From: an uncultured bacterium
GTDB lineage: Bacteria > Bacillota > Clostridia > Lachnospirales > Lachnospiraceae
Length of the DNA stretch: 34,623 nucleotides
Assembly (NCBI GenBank): GCA_947063875.1
Contig: CAMSTY010000038.1
Coordinates: 1-34,623 of the forward strand
Direction: 5' to 3'
Below are positions 8,418 through 16,062 of this stretch, piece after piece; positions within the stretch are counted from its first letter, which is position 1; every line of letters begins with the position of its first letter. Both the position numbers and the translations under genes were made by a program. The notes beneath the pieces were generated by a model. That model made no database searches. It worked only from the letters and a program-made list of their open reading frames with translations, and was not told where the DNA came from.

Positions 8418-8445
8418 ATTATAACATATATTTCAGATATTTCAA
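8418..8445 (-). promoter_or_regulatory. Promoter of degV
   Basis: TTGAAA (8440-8445), 16-base spacer, TATAAT (8418-8423) on the minus strand, with an extended TGn before the -10. It lies about 50 bases upstream of the degV ATG. Confidence 0.7.
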
Positions 8446-8458
8446 TACTCGGATGACA

Positions 8459-8992
8459 TCATCTCGTTATATTGTCGTGTCGGTTATTTCCATTTGCGGA
8501 TATTGTCTCCTTATTCATGCCTGCCGCCAGCCTGCCCATCTCTGCCTTGGGAACCCGGATGGCGGCCAGCTGGGGTTCCATATAAGAGGAAAACTGAATA
8601 TTGTCACAACCCACCACCGACACATCCTCCGGTACCCGAAGCCCTTGCTCCCTCAAAGCCTTCATGGCTCCGACAGCTACCAGATCATTGACTGCAAACA
8701 CCGCTGTAAAGTCTCTTGTCCGCCCAAGAAGCTGGCTCATGGCATGATACCCTGCATCCATATCTGCCACAAAAGGAGGCTCGCCATCCACGATCGGATC
8801 CGGAACCGCCGGAAGTCCCTGGGTTTCCATGGCATCGCGGAAATTCTCATATTTCTCATGGCCGGACTCCTTTATGGAATATCCGCTCAGATAAGCGATT
8901 CCGGCGCCGGCCCCGGCGCTGGCTGCTCCACAGATTCTCAGGATCAAAAAGCGATAAATTTCCTCCTCCATTCCCAAAATCACCCGCTGCAA
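8459..8992 (-). pseudogene. Remnant of a LacI-family transcriptional regulator
   Basis: The frame encodes only the ligand-binding half of a LacI/GalR regulator. Recognisable parts are GMEEEIYRFLI, AYLSGYSIKESGHEKYENFRDAMETQGLP, VFAVNDLVAVGAMKALREQGLRVPEDVSVVGCDNIQFSSYMEPQLAAIRVPKAEMGRLA. The helix-turn-helix, hinge and first sugar-binding subdomain are missing, and the frame opens at a TTG inside a hairpin. Residues about 21-31 are a Gly/Ala-rich run unlike the family, and the tail after MGRLAAG departs from the usual LviRxS ending. The gene is most simply explained as a decayed regulator whose 5' half has been lost. A functional stand-alone sensor domain is unlikely. Confidence 0.75.
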
Positions 8993-9022
8993 AAAAACCG
9001 ACCAGGCAGGCTTTTTGCAGCG
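8985..9022. repeat. Inverted repeat / possible terminator after the RNA-repair genes
   Basis: CGCTGCAAAAA (8985-8995) and TTTTTGCAGCG (9012-9022) form an 11-bp stem with a 16-base loop, about 60 bases past the HD-Pnk-type stop codon. The A/T part sits inside the stem rather than after it. On the plus strand TATTTTT follows, so any terminator activity could be bidirectional. Confidence 0.4.
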
Positions 9023-9080
9023 TATTTTTCAGAACGGCCTCCTCACCGCCTTAATGCAAACCGGCGTTCCCGCCTCATAC

Positions 9081-10271
9081 TCACTTCTCCGGCTCAATTT
9101 TCCGTCCTCCCCGACCTGAAACACCGCCAGAAAGATATCTCACCTCATACCCCTCCCAAGATTCCGGCATCTCCAGCTTATCAATCATCTGCTCCAGTAC
9201 ATTCTCCGGAATCTGCCTCTTGCGGGTCTGGTTCCTCTCTAAAAGTTCTGCGTAGGGCGCTTCCAGATACAAGATATGCACCCTGGCCCCATATCCGGCA
9301 AACAGCCGGACGAGCCTTTGCCTGGTCTCCTGCATCAGATTTGTGGCGTTCCAGACAAAGGGTTCCTTCTTCCTCAGCAGCTTTCTGGCCTGTTCTATGG
9401 CAAGTGCGGCCACCTTGCCGGAACCATCCTTGGGGGATATGCCCAGTTCTTCCCGAATCTCATCCAGGGAAATCACAGGGCCTTTCATGAAATTCCCCTG
9501 ATTTCGGTTCTTCTCAATCCAGGTATCCTTCCCCGCCAGAGGAAGTCCCGCCATCATCCACACGTCAAATTCCGTATTATCATAAATCTGCGCTCCCGGC
9601 TGCAGTTCCTCCTTATGAAAATATTGATAGTGCGTATAGTCATTGGCAAAGGGGTACGGCTTCTCCCAGATTCCCAGTTCCTTCCCATACTCTGCAAACA
9701 GCTCTCCGTGCTGCTCCAGTTCTCCCGGCTCCCTGCTGACTCTCCCCCTGGCATCTGCCTTGGCCAGCAGATACAAAAGCCTCAGCGGCACCGCCTCTGC
9801 CGCCCGCAGAAGATCATACTCCATCCGCTTCTTTTTCCAGAACCACACCGGCAGTCCGTGGAACCGCACCAGCTTGGCAGCCAGTTCCCGTTCCTGCCAA
9901 GTCAGGCCAAATCGGTCCGCCTCCCGGTAAACCATGGCGCGAAACACCTTTTCCCCCACGATCGTATGTTTGGGCGAGGTCCATCGGTTATCCTCAAATT
10001 TCGTGCAGGCCGGCTTTCCGATATCATGGAATGACGCAGCCAGAAACAGCATCTCCTGCTCCCGGCCTGTCAGCTTCTCCCACTCCGGAAGCTTCAGAAG
10101 CTGCCGGCAGACCAGCCCGGTATGGATATATACGTCCCCCTCTGCGTGGTACTCCGGATTCTGACAGACCCCTTTTAAAATCTCCAATTCCGGATATCGC
10201 TCTGCCAGCCTGTCCAGGGAAAAGCCGCTCTCCCTGATCCAGTCCAATATCCCTTTGTGCTGTAAATCCAT
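9081..10271 (-). CDS. HD-Pnk-like RNA/DNA end-healing enzyme (HD phosphoesterase + polynucleotide kinase)
   Basis: This 396-residue two-domain protein has an HD domain at about residues 40-200, with His50, His82-Asp83 (FHDIGKP), His138 (RFHGLP) and Asp173 (KADARGR). A P-loop kinase domain follows from about 238: GLPLAGKDTW (242-251), Asp270, a WNATN strand end (307-311), and an Arg-rich lid RNQTRKRQIPENVLEQM (346-362). The order matches HD-Pnk of Runella slithyformis, in which the HD module removes 2',3'-phosphates and the kinase phosphorylates 5'-OH ends. The P-loop has Asp where Ser/Thr usually follows Lys, and Leu at its fourth position. The upstream neighbour is an RNA ligase (61-base gap), so the pair would heal and seal broken RNA. 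ATG at 10271 is preferred; an in-frame GTG at 10295 is the alternative. Confidence 0.82.
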   Translation of the reverse strand: MDLQHKGILDWIRESGFSLDRLAERYPELEILKGVCQNPEYHAEGDVYIHTGLVCRQLLKLPEWEKLTGREQEMLFLAASFHDIGKPACTKFEDNRWTSPKHTIVGEKVFRAMVYREADRFGLTWQERELAAKLVRFHGLPVWFWKKKRMEYDLLRAAEAVPLRLLYLLAKADARGRVSREPGELEQHGELFAEYGKELGIWEKPYPFANDYTHYQYFHKEELQPGAQIYDNTEFDVWMMAGLPLAGKDTWIEKNRNQGNFMKGPVISLDEIREELGISPKDGSGKVAALAIEQARKLLRKKEPFVWNATNLMQETRQRLVRLFAGYGARVHILYLEAPYAELLERNQTRKRQIPENVLEQMIDKLEMPESWEGYEVRYLSGGVSGRGGRKIEPEK

Positions 10272-10332
10272 AGTATCTCTGCCCTCTCTTCTCACACCAT
10301 TTTCTCACAATACGGCCACAAACGCCAGAACT

Positions 10333-11121
10333 TCACAAAAACAAATCCACTCCCTCTGCCAAACGGTTCGCCACCAAAGGCCGGTTCATCCAATGGCTCT
10401 CCGAGTCCAGAATCGAATTCAAAAAGGAATTTCTGACATATTTGAGCCGGTCCACGGTATAATCCCCCTCTTCCACCTTAATGTAAATCCCTTCCATGAT
10501 TCCTCCCAGATCGGTCTGCTCCCTTGTCCGTCCTGCATCCACCCCGTATTTTTCACACTGCTCCTGCAGGCTTTTTGCCGGCTCAGCGGATATAAAATTA
10601 CTATGCCCGATCAGCCTGGTAATATCCGCAAGCTTCTCATACCGCCCCGTTTCCAGCACCGGCACAGACCGCACAAAGGGTACATTTTTCAGAATCTCCC
10701 TCCGCTTTGCTGTGGAGAAAAACCGTTCCTTTTCCTTATCAAAAATGTCAAATTCCATAAAATAATGGGGCAATCGGTCATAAAACACCGTATGCTTGGC
10801 AAACATCCACTCCCCATACATCACATAGCGGCTCCCCAGCGTCTTCCACAGTTCATCCCGGAAACGTTTTGCCCACACCTTCAGCAAATCAAACTGCCGT
10901 TCTCCATATCCGCCGTTTAAAAAATGCCCCCGGCTCTGCAGATACAGCCTTCCGTCCCCGCTGAAGCTGATTCCGCAGTTGGCCCCGTCAATCTTCTCCT
11001 CCAGCGCCAGATATCTCCCGCGGATCTCTGCAAATTTAACACTGTTTAAATCCTCATCCCCCGCCTGCTTTCTCGAGCCTTCCACATGACGGGTTCTGGG
11101 ATATTTATAAATCTGTTCCAT
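10333..11121 (-). CDS. RNA ligase, T4 Rnl2-like
   Basis: A 262-residue ATP-dependent ligase of the covalent nucleotidyltransferase superfamily. Motif I is EEKIDGANCG with nucleophile Lys43. It is followed by LQSRGHFL (61-68), motif III YGEWM (102-106), motif IIIa FMEFDIF (121-127), motif IV EGIYIKV (210-216) and motif V LKYVR (226-230). All catalytic motifs are intact. The short C-terminus after motif V resembles compact Rnl2-type enzymes, which join 3'-OH to 5'-phosphate RNA ends. The gene is followed by the HD-Pnk-type gene, which makes exactly those ends. AAGGGG lies 6 bases before the ATG. It begins 44 bases after the zinc-ribbon/FecR/YARHG gene and may share its transcript. Confidence 0.88.
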   Translation of the reverse strand: MEQIYKYPRTRHVEGSRKQAGDEDLNSVKFAEIRGRYLALEEKIDGANCGISFSGDGRLYLQSRGHFLNGGYGERQFDLLKVWAKRFRDELWKTLGSRYVMYGEWMFAKHTVFYDRLPHYFMEFDIFDKEKERFFSTAKRREILKNVPFVRSVPVLETGRYEKLADITRLIGHSNFISAEPAKSLQEQCEKYGVDAGRTREQTDLGGIMEGIYIKVEEGDYTVDRLKYVRNSFLNSILDSESHWMNRPLVANRLAEGVDLFL

Positions 11122-11165
11122 ACAATCCCCTTTCTTTTATCGGTTCCTGGCCGGCAGCAAAACGT

Positions 11166-13202
11166 TTATGGTATCCGCTCCTCAGCCTTCCGGATTGCAT
11201 CCAGATTCTGCCTCTCATAATCATTCAGCACAGATTCGTCAAACTGATCCGCCGGAATCTGGCCATGGTACCAACTCTTACTGTTGAAATAATCCTGCAA
11301 ATCCGGCGAATTAAAGAGCCTGCCATAACGGGCATACACCTCATTCCTTGCCAGACGGAGATCCTCCTTTGACAGCCGGCTGACCTCCTCCTCCGTCAGA
11401 TACCTGCTGCTGATATCCGGCAGAAGATAGTCGGATTCTCCCGATAAGACAGTGTCCGAAGAAGACGGCATGGAACCGGAAAAATCCGAATCAGGAACAG
11501 ACGCAGCTTCATCAAAGACCGCCGACCCGGAGTCCACATTGAGGATTGCACTGCACTGATAAGCCATGGGCTGGCCTGCTGTTGCACTTAGCCGATTGGT
11601 AAATGCAAATATGGCTGTCTTGTCATTGTCGTCAGCAAGCATGGGGATTACGTCAGAACCATATAGGTCAACATCACTTATTAAGCGGATTCCGAATTTA
11701 CCAAAAAATTCTGTTATCGCAACCGAAAAGTCCTCATACAAGGCACTGGTCCCTTCCCACATGCTTTGCTCGTCATAATAAACCTGTGAACTCACCAGCG
11801 CTCCATTCTCAAATTCATAACCCGTATAGCTGAAACCAGCACTTCCTATCGCATCCTGAGTAAAGGAACCGGCATAATTCCATTTCCCGTCTTCATAAAC
11901 CATAAGCCAGTAATTATTATCCTGTCCGTCAGCAAAGGCCCTCGCAATCTGCCTTTCCTCAAACATGATATAGCAGCGGCCGTTTGTCCTCACAGCGTTC
12001 ACATCCAGAAATATGTCCATCCATTGATTCCCCGACAGGCGAAAAGCACCATTCCATTCCTGATAGGCGACAAGCGGAACTTTATCTGCCAAAACGGCAT
12101 TCCCCTCCGCCGCCTCATACATAGCCAGCATGATTTCATATTCTCCGGACATGTCCGCTGATGGTTCCGTATAGCATACCATCATTTCCTCTTCTCCATC
12201 CAGGTCAAAGTCCAAGATGGTTGCGCTTATCACTCCGCCCGGATTCATCCACGAATCCTGGGTAGTGCTCATGACTCCACTTTGATTCGTGCGGAAAACT
12301 CCGTAAGTGGAAATCAGGTCAGAGAGAGCCTCCGAGAAGGCTGCTTTGGGATCTGCCTCAGGCAACTCCTCCGATTCGATATCCAAACCAGAGGCATCCA
12401 GGATTTTCCCGCTCAACGCCTCATCCTTTTCCAATTCCTCTCTCACAAAATCAGGGATGTCCGATTCCATAAACCTGCTGGTCTGAATCTGCCCCTCGTT
12501 ATCCTCCGACAGCGACATCTCCGCCATTTCTCCCGCCGAAACGCTTTCCCTTTGTTCCTTTCCTGAGCCGGGTTCCGTGATCGCACACCTTACCCTCCCC
12601 TCCAGGATGTAGACCTTCATATGATTCTCATCCGGAATCTCCACCCATCCGCAGGTCCCCCGAATCCCCACTACCATGTTGGATGTACGGATATTCATGG
12701 TTTCATCGTCTCCCAGAGGTTCCCGGATATGAAAATACAGATTTCCGGAATCCACCTGCACCTCCAGATCCTTTCCTGATGATCGAATCTGAATCCGGCT
12801 TTCCTCATCCATCTTGGCAAGCTTCACACTGTCAAGATCCAGCCAGGCATAACTCTCCTCCTGGGTATCCACCTGATAGCCTTGGTAAAGCTTCATATCC
12901 TCAACCGGAGACAGATCCTTCCCGTTCTTGTCCAGAATATCGATGTGCCCCTCTATTCTGGCCATGCTTATGCTGGATGCCCGGTTTCTGCGCGAAATAT
13001 ATAAAAACACCGCCAGAAATGACAACACACAGATAATGCCAACAACGCACAGAAGTTTCCACGCCATCCCTCTTTTTGAGCCACGTTTATCCGGTTCCTG
13101 CCCGGAAAACGCCGCTTCCGCTCCCGACGCTGCCTTCGCCCCACAATATCGGCAAAAAACCGCTCCGTTTTCAATTTCCTTGCCGCAGTTGCTGCAAAAC
13201 AT
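11166..13202 (-). CDS. Zinc-ribbon, FecR-like and YARHG-domain membrane protein
   Basis: This 678-residue protein has an N-terminal zinc ribbon (Cys3, Cys6, Cys17, Cys20: FCSNCG...FCRYCG). One membrane helix (about 44-66) is followed by a FecR-like beta domain, with IRTSNMVVGIRGTCGWVEI and VYILEGRVRCAI. A long acidic Ser-rich region comes next and contains DFDLDGEEEMMVCYTE, which resembles VCBS/EF-hand-like repeats. The C-terminal YARHG domain is RYLTEEEVSRLSKEDLRLARNEVYARYGRLF...WY. Such zinc-ribbon plus YARHG surface proteins are common in Lachnospiraceae and have no proven function. FecR domains elsewhere sense or bind at the cell surface. ATG at 13202 is chosen because GGGGAGG precedes it and it starts the ribbon directly. 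It lies just upstream of the RNA-repair pair. Confidence 0.8.
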   Translation of the reverse strand: MFCSNCGKEIENGAVFCRYCGAKAASGAEAAFSGQEPDKRGSKRGMAWKLLCVVGIICVLSFLAVFLYISRRNRASSISMARIEGHIDILDKNGKDLSPVEDMKLYQGYQVDTQEESYAWLDLDSVKLAKMDEESRIQIRSSGKDLEVQVDSGNLYFHIREPLGDDETMNIRTSNMVVGIRGTCGWVEIPDENHMKVYILEGRVRCAITEPGSGKEQRESVSAGEMAEMSLSEDNEGQIQTSRFMESDIPDFVREELEKDEALSGKILDASGLDIESEELPEADPKAAFSEALSDLISTYGVFRTNQSGVMSTTQDSWMNPGGVISATILDFDLDGEEEMMVCYTEPSADMSGEYEIMLAMYEAAEGNAVLADKVPLVAYQEWNGAFRLSGNQWMDIFLDVNAVRTNGRCYIMFEERQIARAFADGQDNNYWLMVYEDGKWNYAGSFTQDAIGSAGFSYTGYEFENGALVSSQVYYDEQSMWEGTSALYEDFSVAITEFFGKFGIRLISDVDLYGSDVIPMLADDNDKTAIFAFTNRLSATAGQPMAYQCSAILNVDSGSAVFDEAASVPDSDFSGSMPSSSDTVLSGESDYLLPDISSRYLTEEEVSRLSKEDLRLARNEVYARYGRLFNSPDLQDYFNSKSWYHGQIPADQFDESVLNDYERQNLDAIRKAEERIP

Positions 13203-13239
13203 ATTTTTCGCCTCCCCTTTTCTCTGTTGCATATCATAC

Positions 13240-13268
13240 AGTATATATTAAAATTAGTAGGAATTCAA
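13240..13268 (-). promoter_or_regulatory. Promoter of the FecR/YARHG gene
   Basis: TTGAAT (13263-13268), 17-base spacer, TATACT (13240-13245) on the minus strand, about 38 bases before the chosen ATG. It could also drive the RNA ligase and HD-Pnk-type genes downstream. Confidence 0.6.
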
Positions 13269-13286
13269 TTGTGAATCAGGGGAGAG

Positions 13287-13313
13287 ACGCAACCAGGGGT
13301 ACGCAACCAGAGG
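13287..13313. repeat. Short tandem repeat, two copies of a 14-base unit
   Basis: ACGCAACCAGGGG (13287-13299) is followed one base later by ACGCAACCAGAGG (13301-13313). It sits just outside palindromic repeat copy A. Meaning unknown. Confidence 0.5.
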
Positions 13314-13330
13314 ACTGCATGGAAAAAGAG

Positions 13331-13406
13331 CCAGGGGTTGACAAGGTTTGGCGACTTTTGGAAGCACTTGTCCCGAAAACGGGAGCCAAACCCTGCCAAA
13401 CCCTGG
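13331..13406. repeat. Dispersed palindromic repeat, copy A
   Basis: A 22-bp arm at 13331-13352 is complementary to 13385-13406 at 19 of 22 positions. The loop contains CGACTTTTGG and a small hairpin CCCG-AAAA-CGGG (13372-13383). T-runs follow the stem on both strands (TGTTTTTT on plus, CTCTTTTT on minus), so it could terminate transcription in either direction. Copies B and C share its arms and loop motifs. Confidence 0.85.
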
Positions 13407-13445
13407 CCTGTTTTTTCACTCCCCCGACCTGTTTTTAATTCCTCC

Positions 13446-13475
13446 AAAAAAAGAAGAAGTCCCACCCCAGGGACT
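13446..13475 (-). terminator. htpG: Terminator of htpG
   Basis: On the minus strand AGTCCC (13470-13475) and GGGACT (13458-13463) form a short stem with a 6-base loop. It is followed by TCTTCTTTTTTT, ending in the T-run at 13446-13452. It lies 15 bases after the htpG stop codon; repeat copy A just beyond may act as a second barrier. Confidence 0.7.
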
Positions 13476-13490
13476 CCCTCTCTCACATCC

Positions 13491-15494
13491 TTACTCACCC
13501 GCCATCATCAGCATAATCTCATTGCTCCTGGCAATAAACCCAGTCATCCTCTCCGGACTCAACGTTCCATGGCTCAGCAGCGCCAGATCATACAGCTGCT
13601 CACAGAACTTGGAAGTATTCCCCCCCTCCTTATGGTTCAAAACATACTGCACCAGCTTATGGTTGGCATTCAGTACCAGGGTCTCGCCTGCACCGCCGAA
13701 CATAGACGGGTCCATCCCATACATATTGTACATCTTCATCATATCCTGCATCCGGCGGCTCTCCTCTGCCACAGTCAGCATCGCAGAAATGCTCTCGTTC
13801 TTCAGCTTCTCAACCTTAACCTCCAGCTTATCATTGCCGAGGGCCTTCTTGAAAATCTCAGTCAAAGCCTCTGCCGTCTTCTTAAATTCCTCGTCGTCGT
13901 CCTTAACCTCTTCCTTGAAAGTATCGTTAAGATCCGCGTCAATACGCAGGAACTTCAGGCCCTCGTTCTTCTGTTCCAGATGATTGATGAAAGGATTGTC
14001 AATATTGTGAGGCAGAATGACCGCGTCCAGCCCTTCCTCCTTGAACATATTGATGTATTGGCTCTGCTCCTTCTCGTCTGTCACATAGAAGATCTTGTTC
14101 TCATGCTTTTCCTTGTTCTCCTCCAGGCAATCCTTCAAGGTCAGATACTTGCCATCCAGATTCTTAAAGAGGATATAATCATTGACCTTCTCTGCAAATT
14201 TCTCATCCTTAATGCAGCCAAACTTGATAAACGGAGCAATATCATCCCAATATTTCTCGTAATTCTCCCGGTCTGTCTTGCACATGCCGGTCAGTTTATC
14301 CGCCACTTTCTTGGTAATATAATCAGAAATCTTCTTTACAAAGCCATCATTCTGCAGCGCGCTCCGGGATACGTTCAGCGGCAGGTCCGGGCAGTCGATG
14401 GCACCCTTTAACAGCATCAGAAATTCCGGAATCACTTCCTTGATATTGTCCGCAATAAACACCTGTGTATTGTAAAGCTTGATGGTCCCCTCAATGGAAT
14501 CATACTCCGTATTAATCTTGGGGAAGTACAGGATTCCCTTTAAGTTGAAGGGATAATCCATATTCAAATGAATCCAGAACAGAGGCTCCTTGTAGTCCAT
14601 AAACACCTTCCGGTAAAAGGCGCGGTACTCCTCCTCCGTACACTCGTTGGGATGCTTATTCCACAAGGGCGTGGTGTCGTTTAACGGCACCGGGCGCTTT
14701 AAGATCTTGTAGCGTTCCTTGGATGGTTCAATCTCCACCGTCTCTTTCTCGCCGTTCTCATTCTCCCTCTCCTCGGTCCTGGCCGGCTCCACCACCGTCT
14801 CCACGATGCTGTCCTTGTCCGTCAGTTCTTCCTTGTCAATCGTCTCATACTCCGGCTCTGCCTTGGCGTTACTTAAGAAAATCGGAATCGGCATAAAGGA
14901 GCAGTACTTATCCAGCACCTCCCTGGCCCGATACTCATTGGAGAACTCATAGCTTTCCTCATTCAGGTACAGGGTAATCACCGTACCCTGCCCCTCCTTG
15001 TCCCCGTCTCTCATCTCAAAGGTCAGGCCGCCGTCAGACTCCCAGTGCACCGGCGTGCTTCCCTCTTTGTAAGAGAGCGTATCGATCGTCACCTTATCCG
15101 CCACCATAAAGGCAGAATAAAAACCCAGTCCGAAATGGCCGATAATCTGGTCCTCATTGGCCTTGTCCTTGTATCTCTCCAGGAAATCCTGCGCGCCGGA
15201 GAAAGCGATCTGATTGATATACTCCTCCACCTCCTCTGCCGTCATGCCCAGGCCGTTGTCCTTCACCCGGATGGATTTCTCCTCGGAATCTACGGTGATC
15301 TGAATCTGGTACTCCATATCCTCCGGCTTGGCATATTCGCCCATCAGTTCCAGTTTTTTCAGCTTGGTAATGGCATCGCAGCCGTTGGACACCAGTTCCC
15401 GGTAGAAAATATCATGATCGGAATAAAGCCACTTTTTGATAATCGGAAATATGTTTTCACTGTTAATCGATAAATTGCCTGATTTGCTTCCCAT
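13491..15494 (-). CDS. htpG: Chaperone protein HtpG (Hsp90)
   Basis: This 667-residue bacterial Hsp90 is an ATP-driven cytosolic dimeric chaperone. The GHKL ATPase domain starts NSENIFPIIKKWLYSDHDIFYRELVSNGCDAI and carries DNGLGMTAEEV (metal/adenine binding) and IGHFGLGFYSAFMVADKV (lid). The middle domain follows from about residue 260 (PLWNKHP...YRKVFMDYKEPLFWIHLNMDYPF), with NVSRSALQ (catalytic-Arg loop). The C-terminal dimerisation domain ends TGFIARSNEIMLMMAGE. There is an acidic linker (DKDSIVETVVEPARTEE, then ENENGEKETVEIEPSKE) longer than in Bacillus HtpG (626 aa). AGGAG lies 9 bases upstream of the ATG. It has its own promoter, a CIRCE element and a terminator, so it is a single-gene heat-shock unit. 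Confidence 0.97.
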   Translation of the reverse strand: MGSKSGNLSINSENIFPIIKKWLYSDHDIFYRELVSNGCDAITKLKKLELMGEYAKPEDMEYQIQITVDSEEKSIRVKDNGLGMTAEEVEEYINQIAFSGAQDFLERYKDKANEDQIIGHFGLGFYSAFMVADKVTIDTLSYKEGSTPVHWESDGGLTFEMRDGDKEGQGTVITLYLNEESYEFSNEYRAREVLDKYCSFMPIPIFLSNAKAEPEYETIDKEELTDKDSIVETVVEPARTEERENENGEKETVEIEPSKERYKILKRPVPLNDTTPLWNKHPNECTEEEYRAFYRKVFMDYKEPLFWIHLNMDYPFNLKGILYFPKINTEYDSIEGTIKLYNTQVFIADNIKEVIPEFLMLLKGAIDCPDLPLNVSRSALQNDGFVKKISDYITKKVADKLTGMCKTDRENYEKYWDDIAPFIKFGCIKDEKFAEKVNDYILFKNLDGKYLTLKDCLEENKEKHENKIFYVTDEKEQSQYINMFKEEGLDAVILPHNIDNPFINHLEQKNEGLKFLRIDADLNDTFKEEVKDDDEEFKKTAEALTEIFKKALGNDKLEVKVEKLKNESISAMLTVAEESRRMQDMMKMYNMYGMDPSMFGGAGETLVLNANHKLVQYVLNHKEGGNTSKFCEQLYDLALLSHGTLSPERMTGFIARSNEIMLMMAGE

Positions 15495-15558
15495 CGCATA
15501 TCACTCCTGTTCTTTTATTTTCTTACTTTTGGGTGCCTCTGCGCACCGTCTGGTGTAT

Positions 15559-15587
15559 ATTTTAATACGTGCACGGACAATTGTCAA
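15559..15587 (-). promoter_or_regulatory. htpG: Sigma-A promoter of htpG
   Basis: A perfect -35 TTGACA (15582-15587), 17-base spacer and TAAAAT -10 (15559-15564) on the minus strand. The expected start near 15552 gives a leader of about 58 bases. The CIRCE element lies 7 bases upstream of the -35. Confidence 0.8.
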
Positions 15588-15594
15588 CAGAAAA

Positions 15595-15621
15595 TTAGCA
15601 CTCATTTTCAGTGAGTGCTAG
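15595..15621. promoter_or_regulatory. CIRCE element (HrcA operator)
   Basis: TTAGCACTC, 9 bases, GAGTGCTAG: 8 of 9 positions pair and the form matches the CIRCE consensus TTAGCACTC-N9-GAGTGCTAA. HrcA represses through this site and is released on heat shock. It lies just upstream of the -35 of htpG, whereas CIRCE more often sits at or after the transcription start. Confidence 0.92.
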
Positions 15622-15641
15622 TAATCCGTTGCTTTTAAAAT

Positions 15642-16058
15642 TCAAACAGAAGTAACCCTGCAAAACACCATCACAAAGAAAAGCAGGAAAAAAAACGCGC
15701 ACACCCCAAAAATGCACAAACGGCGGATCACCTTATTTTTCCGGATAAAGCCAAAATAATTCAACACGCCGATTCCCACCCAGAACATCAGCCGCCGAAG
15801 GTCACTTAGAATAAACTGGCGAAGATCCCAGTTTTTATATGTTTCATAATTAGGGTCGCTGATGTCATCATACGAGATCATAATAATCACATTAGTCAAG
15901 AAAGTAAAAAAACAGAATCCCGCGATACAGAGAAACAGCCAGGTATACCTCCATGTTTTCTTCCATATCGCATAGGCAATCCCTGCGGCCAGGCTTACAA
16001 AAACACCGGCAAAGCCAAGCAGGCCGGTAATATCTCCATATGTTTCCATTGATATCAT
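15642..16058 (-). CDS. Small membrane protein of unknown function
   Basis: A 138-residue protein with about four hydrophobic segments (DITGLLGFAGVFVSLAAGIAYAI, TWLFLCIAGFCFFTFLTNVIIMI, LMFWVGIGVLNYFGFI, LCIFGVCAFFFLLFFVMVF). I do not recognise a family. ATG at 16058 is chosen because GGAGG lies 9 bases before it, inside the last codons of the DUF5721 gene, which stops 4 bases upstream; the two are translationally linked. Confidence 0.65.
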   Translation of the reverse strand: MISMETYGDITGLLGFAGVFVSLAAGIAYAIWKKTWRYTWLFLCIAGFCFFTFLTNVIIMISYDDISDPNYETYKNWDLRQFILSDLRRLMFWVGIGVLNYFGFIRKNKVIRRLCIFGVCAFFFLLFFVMVFCRVTSV

Positions 16059-16062
16059 TTCC

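Noticed and set aside
13338..14411. Plus-strand open frame of 357 codons across repeat copy A and the htpG 3' end
   Set aside because: It is antisense to conserved HtpG sequence and begins inside the palindromic repeat.
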